Shown here piece by piece: positions 1 to 6,906 of a stretch of 9,907 nucleotides of DNA. Made by a program: the position numbers and the translations under genes. The notes below the pieces were generated by a model that made no database searches, had not been told where the DNA came from, and saw only the letters and a list, made by a program, of their open reading frames with translations. How positions within the stretch are numbered: position 1 is the stretch's first letter; every line of letters starts with the position of its first letter. The stretch is taken from assembly GCA_934130265.1 (NCBI GenBank), contig CAKOYC010000028.1, positions 1 through 9,907 of the forward strand, in the 5' to 3' direction. This stretch comes from an uncultured Bacilli bacterium. GTDB lineage: Bacteria > Bacillota_I > Bacilli_A > RF39 > UBA660.

Positions 1-255
1 TTATATGTAGTAGTTATTTGCTTACTTTGACTACCACAACTACCACTACATGCACCTTCACTTCTAGTTGTAGATGTGCTGTCACATTCTTTATATACTT
101 TGTATGTTGTTTGATATATAGCTGTTTGATTACCCACTTCATCTTTTATTTTTATATAAATTGTTCTATCAGTACCATCATAACTTCCAGATAAATTCCA
201 CTCCCTAACTGTTTCTTCTTCATTTATTGGATATTCATAAAGGCTACTATAATTT
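1..255. repeat. Direct repeat copy 1, inside the intact prepilin gene
   Basis: This block matches 2656-2910 in the same orientation with 6 mismatches by eye (positions 78, 81, 133, 188, 189 and 203), about 98% identity. Similarity stops abruptly after base 255. The left end of the repeat is cut by the window edge, so its true length is unknown. It encodes prepilin residues from about Asn390 to Tyr473. The differences change three residues (Gly to Val, Gly to Arg, Glu to Lys); the other three are silent. Confidence 0.95.
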
Positions 256-1421
256 GTTCCATCATTAGAGATGCTATAATATATATGATTATTTGTCTTA
301 TCTACTCTGTCACTCAATTCAAGTTTGATATTAACTTTTAAAGAATTGTAATCATCTTCGGAACTATCCACCTCAATATTATCAATTATTGGGGCATCTT
401 TATCAATGTAATATTCATCAGTATCAACAGAGCAAAAGTTGCCGGCTGCATCATATGCTGTTATCCTACCAAAAACATGACCATTATCCTTTTGGTTATC
501 TTCAGTAATGATGCCATTTGGATTACCTCTTAATGTTTTTGAGATAGAACCTTTTAATCCTTTTCCATCGTCTTTACAGTATTCACTATTAAAATCTGAT
601 GCTAATTTAAAACAGTTAGAAAAATTCCATTTAGCAATATCACTATGTGGAGTAATTCTTAATTTGACATCTTTATTTTGCCATTTTTCTTTAATACTAT
701 TATTAGTACTTGCTATTTCTATCTTACTACAGTCAGGAGCTGTTTTATCAATTATATACTTTTTTGATGTTTTATCTGTTGTATTCCCCCAGTCATCTTT
801 TGCATGTCCTTTAATTATATAGCTTCCTTCCTCTGTTAATGTAATAGTAATTTGACCTGAGTATTTTTTATCTTTTTCTGTTTTTATCACAGTACCATCT
901 TTTATTACTTCATATGAATATATATCAACATTCATATTATCAGTAATTTTCATAACGATGTCGATATTTTTATTAGAAACTGATTTTTTTGGAGAAAATG
1001 TTATAACTGGTCCTTTTTTATCTTTGGCGGTTTTATAGCCATTACACTCTATAATTGTGTAATACTTATAATCACCATTTAAAACCTTGTAAGCATAAAC
1101 TTTATTACTATCAGCATCCTTAGCAGGTGAACAAGTTTTTCCACTATAATCTTTTATTTTGTCTAAATACTTTAAGGAATAAAGAGTACTTAAGTCAACC
1201 GATTCTTTGTCACCAACTGCACTCGGAAGCTTACTCCTATAATCAGTAAAATATTGTTTTCCTGCTAGTGTTGCTAAGTCTTCTTGAGATTTATAATATT
1301 TTTTCTTAGAATTTTCCAAGAATTTATTATACGTAACCACAGCAGCAGTTGTTATTATTCCTAGAATTGTTATTGATGCTAGCAATTCCATAAAAGTGAA
1401 ACCTTTTTTATTTTTTTTCAT
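1..1421 (-). CDS. Type IV prepilin-like protein with Ig-like surface domains (3' end outside window)
   Basis: The reading frame is open from the ATG at 1419-1421 to the left edge, giving 473 residues with no stop. It starts with a short basic leader and a class-I prepilin motif: MKKNKKG, then FTFMELL, with predicted cleavage after Gly7 and the conserved Glu at mature position 5 (Glu12). A hydrophobic helix follows to about residue 30. From about residue 135 the chain is Thr/Asp/Lys-rich with Ig-like repeats, seen in recurring 'D..GN' and 'YIIDKTAP'/'YYIDKDAP' joints (about 222-229 and 337-344). A Cys/Ser/Gly-rich stretch lies near 446-465. Family knowledge: such proteins are processed by a PilD/ComC-type peptidase and displayed on pili or pseudopili. 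Size and repeats suggest an adhesin-like tip or minor pilin rather than a major pilin (inference). No convincing SD lies directly before the ATG, but an in-frame TGA 18-20 bases upstream excludes an earlier start. Confidence 0.85.
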   Translation of the reverse strand, partial: MKKNKKGFTFMELLASITILGIITTAAVVTYNKFLENSKKKYYKSQEDLATLAGKQYFTDYRSKLPSAVGDKESVDLSTLYSLKYLDKIKDYSGKTCSPAKDADSNKVYAYKVLNGDYKYYTIIECNGYKTAKDKKGPVITFSPKKSVSNKNIDIVMKITDNMNVDIYSYEVIKDGTVIKTEKDKKYSGQITITLTEEGSYIIKGHAKDDWGNTTDKTSKKYIIDKTAPDCSKIEIASTNNSIKEKWQNKDVKLRITPHSDIAKWNFSNCFKLASDFNSEYCKDDGKGLKGSISKTLRGNPNGIITEDNQKDNGHVFGRITAYDAAGNFCSVDTDEYYIDKDAPIIDNIEVDSSEDDYNSLKVNIKLELSDRVDKTNNHIYYSISNDGTNYSSLYEYPINEEETVREWNLSGSYDGTDRTIYIKIKDEVGNQTAIYQTTYKVYKECDSTSTTRSEGACSGSCGSQSKQITTTY

Positions 1422-1515
1422 ATTATCACAATATAATCAACTTTAGAAATTTTAACTAATTCTAATTGATTCCTTTCTACTCATATTTAATTATTATCAT
1501 TCTAAGGTGAATTTT

Positions 1516-1905
1516 CTACTTAACTAATTCAAAATTTTGAACTTCACCTAAGTTTACTTTTGAATGTTTCTTTACAGTTACTTCTTCAGATGGTTGAAGT
1601 TGTTTATGGGAAACAGTAATTTTTATGTTATTATCAAACTTTATTGTTAGTTTTCCAGCTTCCTTTACCTTATTATCTTTATTTATTAATGTTATTGTTA
1701 AATCACTTCCATTATTTCCTTTGTTATCTATAACAAATTCTTCATTACAAATTTTATCAACACAACTTCCAAAATCAAAAGTATTAGTTGTATTAGCAAA
1801 ATAATTATTAGATAAATCCTTCTTTGTAGTTAAACCGATACCAATAAATATTGCTATGGCTCCAATTATTACAAAAATTAGTGATATAGTTTTTATTTTT
1901 TTCAT
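1516..1905 (-). CDS. Small single-pass exported protein of unknown function, next to the prepilin
   Basis: This 129-residue protein has a short basic N-terminus, one hydrophobic helix (about residues 7-25) and a hydrophilic, probably beta-rich outer domain to the end. There is no lipobox, so it is probably held by an uncleaved anchor. A close cysteine pair (Cys48 and Cys53) could form a disulfide. I recognise no family. The start is well supported: ATG at 1903-1905 is preceded by AAGGGAGG, which begins immediately after the stop of the upstream prepilin-like pseudogene. The gene therefore looks translationally coupled to a prepilin reading frame. The intact prepilin begins 94 bp downstream on the same strand. 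A role as pilus accessory or surface protein is inferred from context only. Confidence 0.75.
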   Translation of the reverse strand: MKKIKTISLIFVIIGAIAIFIGIGLTTKKDLSNNYFANTTNTFDFGSCVDKICNEEFVIDNKGNNGSDLTITLINKDNKVKEAGKLTIKFDNNIKITVSHKQLQPSEEVTVKKHSKVNLGEVQNFELVK

Positions 1906-1917
1906 ATGTCCTCCCTT

Positions 1918-2910
1918 TTATTTTTTATACGTATGACAGTTTCCAACATAATCACAAGCCTTACATGTGATTTTAGCAGTTTGCTGCAGGCAAAACTGTT
2001 CACTTACTCCAGCAGTCTTTAATGTTCCAGTAAGATTCTTTCTTTCTATTGTAATATTACCAGTACTACTACACTTACTATATTTAAGTCCTGAATGTGC
2101 ATCTGATACAATAGCATTATATCTATAACTATAAGTAGTTGTTAGATGATCAACACAGGCAATACCAGTATAGTTTCTATATACAACAAGGTTCATAGTA
2201 GGTACACTGCTATCAACATAGACATTCATTGTTTTCTTAGGGCAACTAGTAGTATTACCTGCTTTATCTTTGATAGTAGATTTAGAGAATGTGGCTTGTT
2301 TTTTTGATTCAGTAATATTATTGGATGCAATTGTATCTACAGTGCAACCACTCGTACTATCTTTACACCCTTTGTAGGTGTAATATGATTTTACCAAAGT
2401 GGTATTTGCCTTATTCCATATACAAGTTGGAGCAGTTTTATCATAATAGATAGTTGCACTACAAGTAGCTGTTTTACCTACAGAATTTTTTTACATAGCC
2501 AGTAATTGTATGAGTACCATCGCTATTAATTGTTCCTGTTTTCTTTGAATTATATCCATCTATTCCATATGCTGTTGCATTAGTGATATTTAATGTATAA
2601 GTTACTGTTCCACCTCTATACCAAGCATTATCTCCATTTATTTGTATAACTGTCTTTATATGTAGTAGTTATTTGCTTACTTTGACTACCACAACTACCA
2701 CTACATGCACCTTCACTTCTAGTTGTAGATGTACTATCACATTCTTTATATACTTTGTATGTTGTTTGATATATAGCTGTTTGATTAACCACTTCATCTT
2801 TTATTTTTATATAAATTGTTCTATCAGTACCATCATAACTTCTGGATAAATTCCACTTCCTAACTGTTTCTTCTTCATTTATTGGATATTCATAAAGGCT
2901 ACTATAATTT
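1918..2910 (-). pseudogene. Headless, frameshifted copy of the distal part of a prepilin/Ig-like gene
   Basis: In three successive frames the minus strand encodes a continuation of the kind of protein found at 1-1421. From 2910 the first frame repeats that gene's C-terminal region and stops at TAA 2628-2630. Reading resumes, shifted, from about 2655 (TVIQINGDNAWYRGGT and onward) and stops at 2474-2476. A shift at the 7-T run 2486-2492 opens the last frame (SVGKTATCSATIYYDKTAPTC region) to the TAA at 1918-1920. Joints such as YYDKTAP and DKAGN confirm the Ig-like character. There is no start codon, leader or hydrophobic helix, since homology ends at 2910. The 160-codon open stretch at its 3' end (1918-2397) begins at an internal TTG without an SD and should not be read as a gene. 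It is either dead or a silent sequence donor. Confidence 0.85.
2656..2910. repeat. Direct repeat copy 2, inside the prepilin pseudogene
   Basis: This is the second copy of the 255-bp block at 1-255, same orientation, 6 mismatches. It ends sharply at 2910; bases from 2911 onward are unrelated to the intact gene. The frame is kept throughout the repeat, and the first frame disruption lies at or just beyond its left end near 2655. High identity next to damaged flanks suggests a recent duplication or gene conversion rather than an old paralogue. Confidence 0.95.
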
Positions 2911-2958
2911 TTTCTTACCAGTATATTTTACCACCCTATCTACACCTACTCTAATAAA

Positions 2959-2987
2959 AGAATAACATAAAACAAATTTAAAAACAA
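2959..2987 (-). promoter_or_regulatory. Candidate promoter reading left toward the prepilin pseudogene
   Basis: On the minus strand TTGTTT (2982-2987) and TATTCT (2959-2964) are 17 bases apart, and the -10 has an extended TGn element. The hexamers are imperfect in an AT-rich background. If active it would transcribe the pseudogene and the 1516-1905 gene. Confidence 0.35.
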
Positions 2988-3016
2988 TTGATAACAGTTA
3001 TTTTTTTTGATATTAT
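2988..3016 (+). promoter_or_regulatory. Promoter for the DUF192-like gene
   Basis: TTGATA (2988-2993) and TATTAT (3011-3016) are 17 bases apart. A start point about 7 bases downstream would place the SD (AAAGGTGATGAG, 3022-3032) at the very 5' end of the transcript, a leader of about a dozen bases. The same short-leader design is seen for comEA and dnaI here. Its -35 abuts the -35 of the weaker divergent candidate. Confidence 0.65.
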
Positions 3017-3035
3017 CTAATAAAGGTGATGAGCT

Positions 3036-3365
3036 GTGAAAGGTATAGTTATTAGGAAAAAAAAGATTAAAATAAAAACTTTATCTTCATTTAAAGATAG
3101 GGTTAAAAGTATTAGACTTGTTTTAGATACTATAGATGAAGGGTACTATTTTCCAAAGAAAAAAAGTATTAATACTTACTTTTTCTGTCAAAGAGTAAAT
3201 ATCTATCAAGTAGATGAAAACAATAAAATACTTTATTGTTATTTAAACTGTAAAACAGAAAAGTTTATTTTTAGAAAGAAAAAAGTAAAAGCTATATATA
3301 TTTTACCAACTTTTATCAAAGATTATTATAAGATAGGAGATGTTATCAAAACAGAAGAAATTTAA
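3036..3365 (+). CDS. Small DUF192-like protein
   Basis: The 109-residue product starts at GTG 3036-3038, with AAGGTG 7 bases upstream. The order of segments resembles the DUF192 fold: a 'KDRVKSIR' stretch where the family has its early Arg-rich segment (about residues 20-27), then SINTYFFCQRVNIYQVDENN (about 44-63) in place of the family's 'HTFFM..IDV.FLD..', then ILP and a final YKIGDVI like the usual 'VGD.V'. Conserved positions are partly degenerate, so the assignment is by pattern only. DUF192 proteins have no settled general function. There is no signal peptide or membrane helix, so it is probably cytoplasmic. It is the only plus-strand gene in the window and has its own promoter. It converges on dnaI with a 4-bp overlap of 3' ends. 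Confidence 0.7.
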   Translation: MKGIVIRKKKIKIKTLSSFKDRVKSIRLVLDTIDEGYYFPKKKSINTYFFCQRVNIYQVDENNKILYCYLNCKTEKFIFRKKKVKAIYILPTFIKDYYKIGDVIKTEEI

Positions 3366-3379
3366 TTTCTTCTGTTTTT
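3348..3379. terminator. Bidirectional terminator over two convergent stop codons
   Basis: The arms AAAACAGAAGAAATT (3348-3362) and AATTTCTTCTGTTTT (3364-3378) are perfect reverse complements around base 3363. Read either way the hairpin ends in a T run, as expected for a factor-independent terminator serving both strands, though the stem is AT-rich. It encodes the C-terminus and stop of the DUF192-like gene and the last codons of dnaI. Confidence 0.75.
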
Positions 3380-4267
3380 ACTAATTAATTCTAAATCTAC
3401 TGTTAACTGATTAATTCTTTCAATTATTCTTCTTGCCTTTATTTTATCAACTCCATTATTAGTATTACTTAGTGTTAACTCTAATTCTTCTTTTGTTAGA
3501 TTAGATGTAAAGAAAGTAGGAAGATGTTCCTCCATTCTATATTGAAGTAGTGGTGCTAATACCTCATCTCTACTCCAGTTAGTAGTATTTTCCGCTCCAA
3601 TATCGTCAAGTAATAATAATGGTACTGTTTTTAACTTGGTAAACTTTTCTTCATAATCATTACCAAAGCTAGACTTTAAACTTCTAAGCAATTCTGGATA
3701 ATAAACCATTACACTGGCAATATCTTTTTTAGCCATCTCATTAAAAAGGGAAGCTATTAAATATGTTTTACCACTTCCAAAAGAGCCGTGTAAGTAAATT
3801 CCTTTTGTATTTTCTCCTTTTAAGTAAGTATCAATAAATTCTTTAAAATATTTAATTATCGGAAGTCTTTTTTTATCATCCTTATAAACATTACTAAAGG
3901 TAGCCTTTTTTATATCTTCTGGTAAGTCATAACAAGTTATTTTCTTTTGGTAACTATAAATATCTTCTTCTTTTAGTAAATATTTACAAGGAACATAAGA
4001 AAAGTTTAATTTATTATTTTCAAGAAAGGCTTTAAAGAAATAACCATTAACTCTATTCTGACAATCTTTTAGGCCAGTACACTTTTTACAATGATTAGAT
4101 TCTATTACACACTCTTCTAATTTAGATGTATATTTCATAAGTTCATCATCGCTTACATCAATTAAATCTACATAATCTTTAAAATCTTTATTAGAGCATG
4201 CGTCCATATAAGAGTGCTTTAATTTTTCTATATTTCCCCTACTCATCATAAAAGATATATTTTTCAT
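3362..4267 (-). CDS. dnaI: Primosomal protein DnaI (replicative helicase loader)
   Basis: DnaI is the AAA+ ATPase that loads the replicative helicase at origins and restarted forks. The 301 residues match the family's length and plan. An N-terminal helicase-binding domain carries a cysteine cluster (Cys53, Cys60, Cys63, Cys69, perhaps Cys94) like the zinc-binding region of Bacillus DnaI. The AAA+ domain follows, with Walker A GSFGSGKT (161-168), Walker B LLLLDD (217-222), then the family-typical DDIGAEN, sensor-like TSN (254-256) and C-terminal KARRIIERI (277-285) with arginine-finger candidates. ATG at 4265-4267 has GAGGTG 7 bases upstream. In Bacillus the gene follows dnaB; here it stands alone with its own promoter, after a nuclease gene. 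Its 3' end converges on the DUF192-like gene through a shared terminator. Confidence 0.95.
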   Translation of the reverse strand: MKNISFMMSRGNIEKLKHSYMDACSNKDFKDYVDLIDVSDDELMKYTSKLEECVIESNHCKKCTGLKDCQNRVNGYFFKAFLENNKLNFSYVPCKYLLKEEDIYSYQKKITCYDLPEDIKKATFSNVYKDDKKRLPIIKYFKEFIDTYLKGENTKGIYLHGSFGSGKTYLIASLFNEMAKKDIASVMVYYPELLRSLKSSFGNDYEEKFTKLKTVPLLLLDDIGAENTTNWSRDEVLAPLLQYRMEEHLPTFFTSNLTKEELELTLSNTNNGVDKIKARRIIERINQLTVDLELISKNRRN

Positions 4268-4293
4268 ACTTAGTCACCTCAGTTCCTAGATTT

Positions 4294-4322
4294 ATTATAA
4301 GTGTCATTTACTTTTTTTGCAA
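4294..4322 (-). promoter_or_regulatory. Promoter for dnaI
   Basis: On the minus strand TTGCAA (4317-4322) and a perfect TATAAT (4294-4299) are 17 bases apart. The predicted start point near 4287 gives a leader of about 20 bases holding GAGGTGA. A small palindrome, AGTATA-TTT-TATACT (4323-4337), sits directly upstream of the -35; it has no T run and its role, if any, is unknown. Confidence 0.75.
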
Positions 4323-4391
4323 AGTATATTTTATACTACTTGATATTTTTAACTATGTTTTTATTATTTATTTCCCTTAATTTACATAATT

Positions 4392-5273
4392 CTATACCAA
4401 TTCATATTCCCTAGTTATTATTCTTTTATCCGAGCAAAACTCTATTACATATTTATTGTTTTTCCTACAAATTATTATTCCGACTGTTTCGTTTTCATAA
4501 ACAGTCTTTATATTTTTATCGATATAATTCATATAAGTCATAATTTGACCAGTATGTTCTTTCTTAAGTTCAGTTACCTTTAATTCTACTACTACATAAC
4601 ATTTATATTTAATGTTGTATAAAAGTAAATCTATATAATTATATCTATTACCTAATTTGATTGGATATTCACTTTTTATGAAAGTGAAACCTATTCCTAA
4701 TTCTTCCAAAAAATTTTCTATATCTTCTAAAATTATTTTTTGTAGTACTCTTTCTGAAAACATTTCATAATTGTTATTATTTTTTATCATAATTGGATTC
4801 TTTACATAGTCAACAACATTGGTTTCATCTTGATTTATTAATTTATTCTTAGTAGATTCAGGAAGTCTTTCATATTCATTAGATTTTATTCTTTCTCTTA
4901 ACTGCCTAATTGATAAGTTATTTAATTCAATTGTTTTAACATAGTATTGAAATTTATTATCATCAAACCAAATGATTTCACAATAATGGCTCCAGCTTAA
5001 TTTGGCAGACACTGTCTGCCATTTCTGGGATACTTTATAAAATTGTCTCATATTTCTTAAATTTCTTTGGCTATATCCTGAACCAAATTCTTCAGTTAAT
5101 CTTAATGAATATTCTTTAATAATACTTTCTCCATATTGATTTCCTGCATCTAACAATAACTTACCAACATTATAATAAGCATTTAAATCACTTTTATTGA
5201 TTGAATAATTTTTAACTTTTCTATTTATCTCATTATTTATTAATTCATTCTTTATCGCATTATAATAATTCAT
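4392..5273 (-). CDS. DUF1016/YhcG-family PD-(D/E)XK nuclease, copy B
   Basis: This 293-residue protein has the two-part DUF1016 plan. The helical N-terminal half contains YYNVGKLLL (33-41), a 'GYSQRNLRNMRQFY' stretch (66-79) and LSWSHYCEI (92-100). The C-terminal nuclease core has Asp215 (YIDLLLY), Glu230-Leu-Lys232 and Gln243 (TGQIMTYMNYID), so the catalytic set is complete. The family is predicted to cut nucleic acid, but the substrate is not settled. The start is secure: AAAGGA follows directly on the remnant comEC stop (5285-5287), 5 bases before the ATG. This junction mirrors that between intact comEC and copy A. It is clearly divergent from copy A and shorter by 48 residues. No terminator is evident between it and the dnaI promoter. 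Confidence 0.9.
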   Translation of the reverse strand: MNYYNAIKNELINNEINRKVKNYSINKSDLNAYYNVGKLLLDAGNQYGESIIKEYSLRLTEEFGSGYSQRNLRNMRQFYKVSQKWQTVSAKLSWSHYCEIIWFDDNKFQYYVKTIELNNLSIRQLRERIKSNEYERLPESTKNKLINQDETNVVDYVKNPIMIKNNNNYEMFSERVLQKIILEDIENFLEELGIGFTFIKSEYPIKLGNRYNYIDLLLYNIKYKCYVVVELKVTELKKEHTGQIMTYMNYIDKNIKTVYENETVGIIICRKNNKYVIEFCSDKRIITREYELV

Positions 5274-5278
5274 ATCTA

Positions 5279-5626
5279 TCCTTTCTATGGACTACAAGTC
5301 CTAATATTATATCCTTTATTATTAAACTCTATTTCTATATTTCCATCCAAAGATGACCATATCTATTATTTTCAAATTAATGAATATTTAGGATTAATCT
5401 CATCTATAATTTTTTTTACTTGAAGATGTATTAGATTCATTTTTAAAATATCAATTTTAGGTAGATTATAACTACTTATAACATCTTGTTCGCTTCTAAC
5501 ACTAACATCTCCCATTAATAATATTTTAGAAGATGAAATCATTCCAAATAAAACTGTACTAGAATCATTTTCATCATCACTAGACTTTAAATAAACATTA
5601 TCCGACTTAAAGTATTCGCCAACATA
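5279..5626. repeat. Direct repeat, downstream copy of the comEC tail plus SD
   Basis: The repeat starts in the SD of the downstream nuclease gene (5279) and runs through the comEC-like remnant. It pairs with 6907-7470. The first 18 bases after the shared TCC, across the stop and SD, are identical except at one position. Length differs because of internal deletions. Confidence 0.85.
5285..5626 (-). pseudogene. Decayed duplicate of the comEC 3' end
   Basis: The minus strand encodes recognisable pieces of the ComEC C-terminal metallo-beta-lactamase-like domain: GEYFK..DNVYL, ENDSSTVLFGM, KILLMGD, SEQD.ISSYNLPKIDILK, INPKYSLI and DGNIEIEFNNKGYNIR.CSP, ending at TAG 5285-5287. Compared with intact comEC it has several deletions: one joining GEYFK to DNVYL, one of roughly 130 bp before ENDSSTV, one of about 10 bp removing the HHGSN motif, one of about 8 bp, and one of about 50 bp near the end. 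It contains in-frame stops after KYSLI. Retained stretches are highly similar to 6913-7470. There is no start or upstream ComEC sequence. This is a displaced tail, not a gene. Confidence 0.93.
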
Positions 5627-5683
5627 GTACTGTCCAAAAATAAGCCGAATAAAAATATATTCATAAATAACTGTTTGTAAATG

Positions 5684-5875
5684 TCAACATACCTTGACCA
5701 ACTGCTGTACTTCTTTATTTATAAAGCCATTACTATTATTATGAAATTTAGCAATTAGTATTGGTTCAAGTACTTGATATATTGCTTGTTCTACAATTTT
5801 ATCTTTAGGTTCTTTAATACCTAAAGATCGTACTTTTTCATTACCTTTTGGTATACCAATTTTCTTTAGAATATC
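5684..5875 (-). pseudogene. Fragment of a group II intron-type reverse transcriptase
   Basis: One minus-strand frame, bounded by stops, gives 63 residues resembling the N-terminal palm region of group II intron/LtrA-like reverse transcriptases: GIPKGNEKVRSLGI (7-20), then DKIVEQAIYQVLEPIL (25-40), then AKFHNNSNGF (42-51). These correspond to the family pattern 'PK.NGK.RPLGIPT..DR..QQA....LEPI.E..F...SYGFRP'. After NGF the usual 'RPNRS' is degraded, and the catalytic YADD region is absent. The fragment overlaps the last two bases of nuclease copy A. I see no intron domain V. It is a scar of a retroelement, its original boundaries lost. About 55 bases to its left (5627-5683) are unassigned. Confidence 0.8.
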
Positions 5876-6899
5876 ATACTAATTCTAAGTTTTTCTTTTC
5901 ATTTTCGATTACATTAATAAAATCTTCATCACTCGGAATAGTTAATCTAAATTCAGATGAAAATATAGTTTTATTATCTTCGGGAAGAGTATATTTAACA
6001 ACTGTTTCATTTTTATCAGTAGAAAGTAATATTCCTATTGTTTTGTTTTCTTCATTTGATTTAATTTCTCTATCATAATAATTAACATACATTTGCATTT
6101 GTCCAATATCTTTATGTGTTACTTTACCAATTTTTAAATCAATTATGACAAAACATTTAAGAATTCTGTTATAAAATACTAAATCCGGATAAAAATGTTC
6201 TGAATCTAATGTTATTCTTACTTGATTTCCAACATATGTAAATCCTTTTCCTAATTCTAATAAAAATTCTTTTAAATGATTTAAAATATTTTTTTCCAAA
6301 TCTGATTCTAAATAATTTGTAGTTTCTTTAATATCTAAAAATTCAAGCACAAATGGATCTTTAATAATATCTTTTGGCTCATTTAATTTATAACCTATAG
6401 ATGATAATTCAATTACTTTATTTTTGTCTTTTGAATTTGCTATTCTTTCATATAACAATGTAGTCCTTTGTCTTTGAAGTTCTCTTACATCCCAATTTGA
6501 ATCAATACATTCCTTCATATAAAATTTTCTCTTATTAACATCATCTATTTTAATCAGTTCCAAATAGTGTGACCATGTTAATTGGTTCAACAATGTTGAG
6601 CCAATTGGAAAACAATTATAAAATTGTCTCATTCTTTTTAAATTGGGAATTGAAAATCCTTTACCAAATTTATTAGTTAATCTTATCGATAATTCCTTTA
6701 TTAAATAATCACCATATTTAGCTTTTTTATTTCCATCTTGCATAACAACAATTATTTTGCCAATATTCCAGTATAGATTTATCATTTCTGTATTTACTGT
6801 TTTATATACTCTATTTCTACTTTCTTCAACTAATAATTTTATATCATTATATAAACTATCAACTTCTTTATTATCTATCATTTTAATTTCTTGTTTCAT
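5874..6899 (-). CDS. DUF1016/YhcG-family PD-(D/E)XK nuclease, copy A
   Basis: The product is 341 residues. The N-terminal DUF1016 half shows LYWNIGKII (42-50), GFSIPNLKRMRQFY (81-94) and LTWSHYLELI (107-116). The nuclease half shows Pro238-Asp239 (YPDLVFY), Asp254-Leu-Lys256 in place of the commoner Glu-X-Lys, and Gln267 (IGQMQMYVNYYD). All expected positions are filled, so the protein looks active. AAAGGAG (6906-6912) starts right after the comEC stop, 6 bases before the ATG, so translation is probably coupled to comEC and the gene belongs to the comEA-comEC operon. The gene ends in TGA inside a reverse-transcriptase fragment. It shares family and domain order with copy B but is clearly divergent, so the two are not recent identical duplicates. 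Confidence 0.92.
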   Translation of the reverse strand: MKQEIKMIDNKEVDSLYNDIKLLVEESRNRVYKTVNTEMINLYWNIGKIIVVMQDGNKKAKYGDYLIKELSIRLTNKFGKGFSIPNLKRMRQFYNCFPIGSTLLNQLTWSHYLELIKIDDVNKRKFYMKECIDSNWDVRELQRQRTTLLYERIANSKDKNKVIELSSIGYKLNEPKDIIKDPFVLEFLDIKETTNYLESDLEKNILNHLKEFLLELGKGFTYVGNQVRITLDSEHFYPDLVFYNRILKCFVIIDLKIGKVTHKDIGQMQMYVNYYDREIKSNEENKTIGILLSTDKNETVVKYTLPEDNKTIFSSEFRLTIPSDEDFINVIENEKKNLELV

Positions 6900-6906
6900 T
6901 TCTTAC

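Noticed and set aside
508..822. Plus-strand open frame of 104 codons
   Set aside because: It lies antisense inside the prepilin gene, has no SD, and its hydrophobic product comes from reading AT-rich codons backwards.
1918..2397. Minus-strand frame as an independent 159-residue gene
   Set aside because: It starts at an internal TTG with no SD and is the last in-frame part of the frameshifted prepilin copy.
2911..2990. Minus-strand frame ending VGVDRVVKYTGKKKL just upstream of the prepilin remnant
   Set aside because: It is too short, with no start or SD and no recognisable family; it may be a scrap at the breakpoint, but nothing supports a gene.
4323..4337. AGTATA-TTT-TATACT hairpin as a terminator for nuclease B
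   Set aside because: The stem is only 6 A/T-rich pairs and no T run follows on the minus strand; a chance palindrome or operator fits as well.
5665..5712. Minus-strand frame with AVGQGMLTF, recalling a penicillin-binding protein segment
   Set aside because: The frame is closed by stops on both sides within about 20 codons and overlaps the better-supported reverse-transcriptase fragment.
5874..5876. TGA read as tryptophan (Mycoplasma code)
   Set aside because: Reading through the nuclease A TGA gives only a short unrelated tail, and tryptophan codons I read in the genes here, such as in ComEC and DnaI, are TGG.
5848..6078. Plus-strand open frame of 76 codons, and a similar one at 6757-7008
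   Set aside because: Both are antisense to nuclease A or its flanks, without SD or family features.
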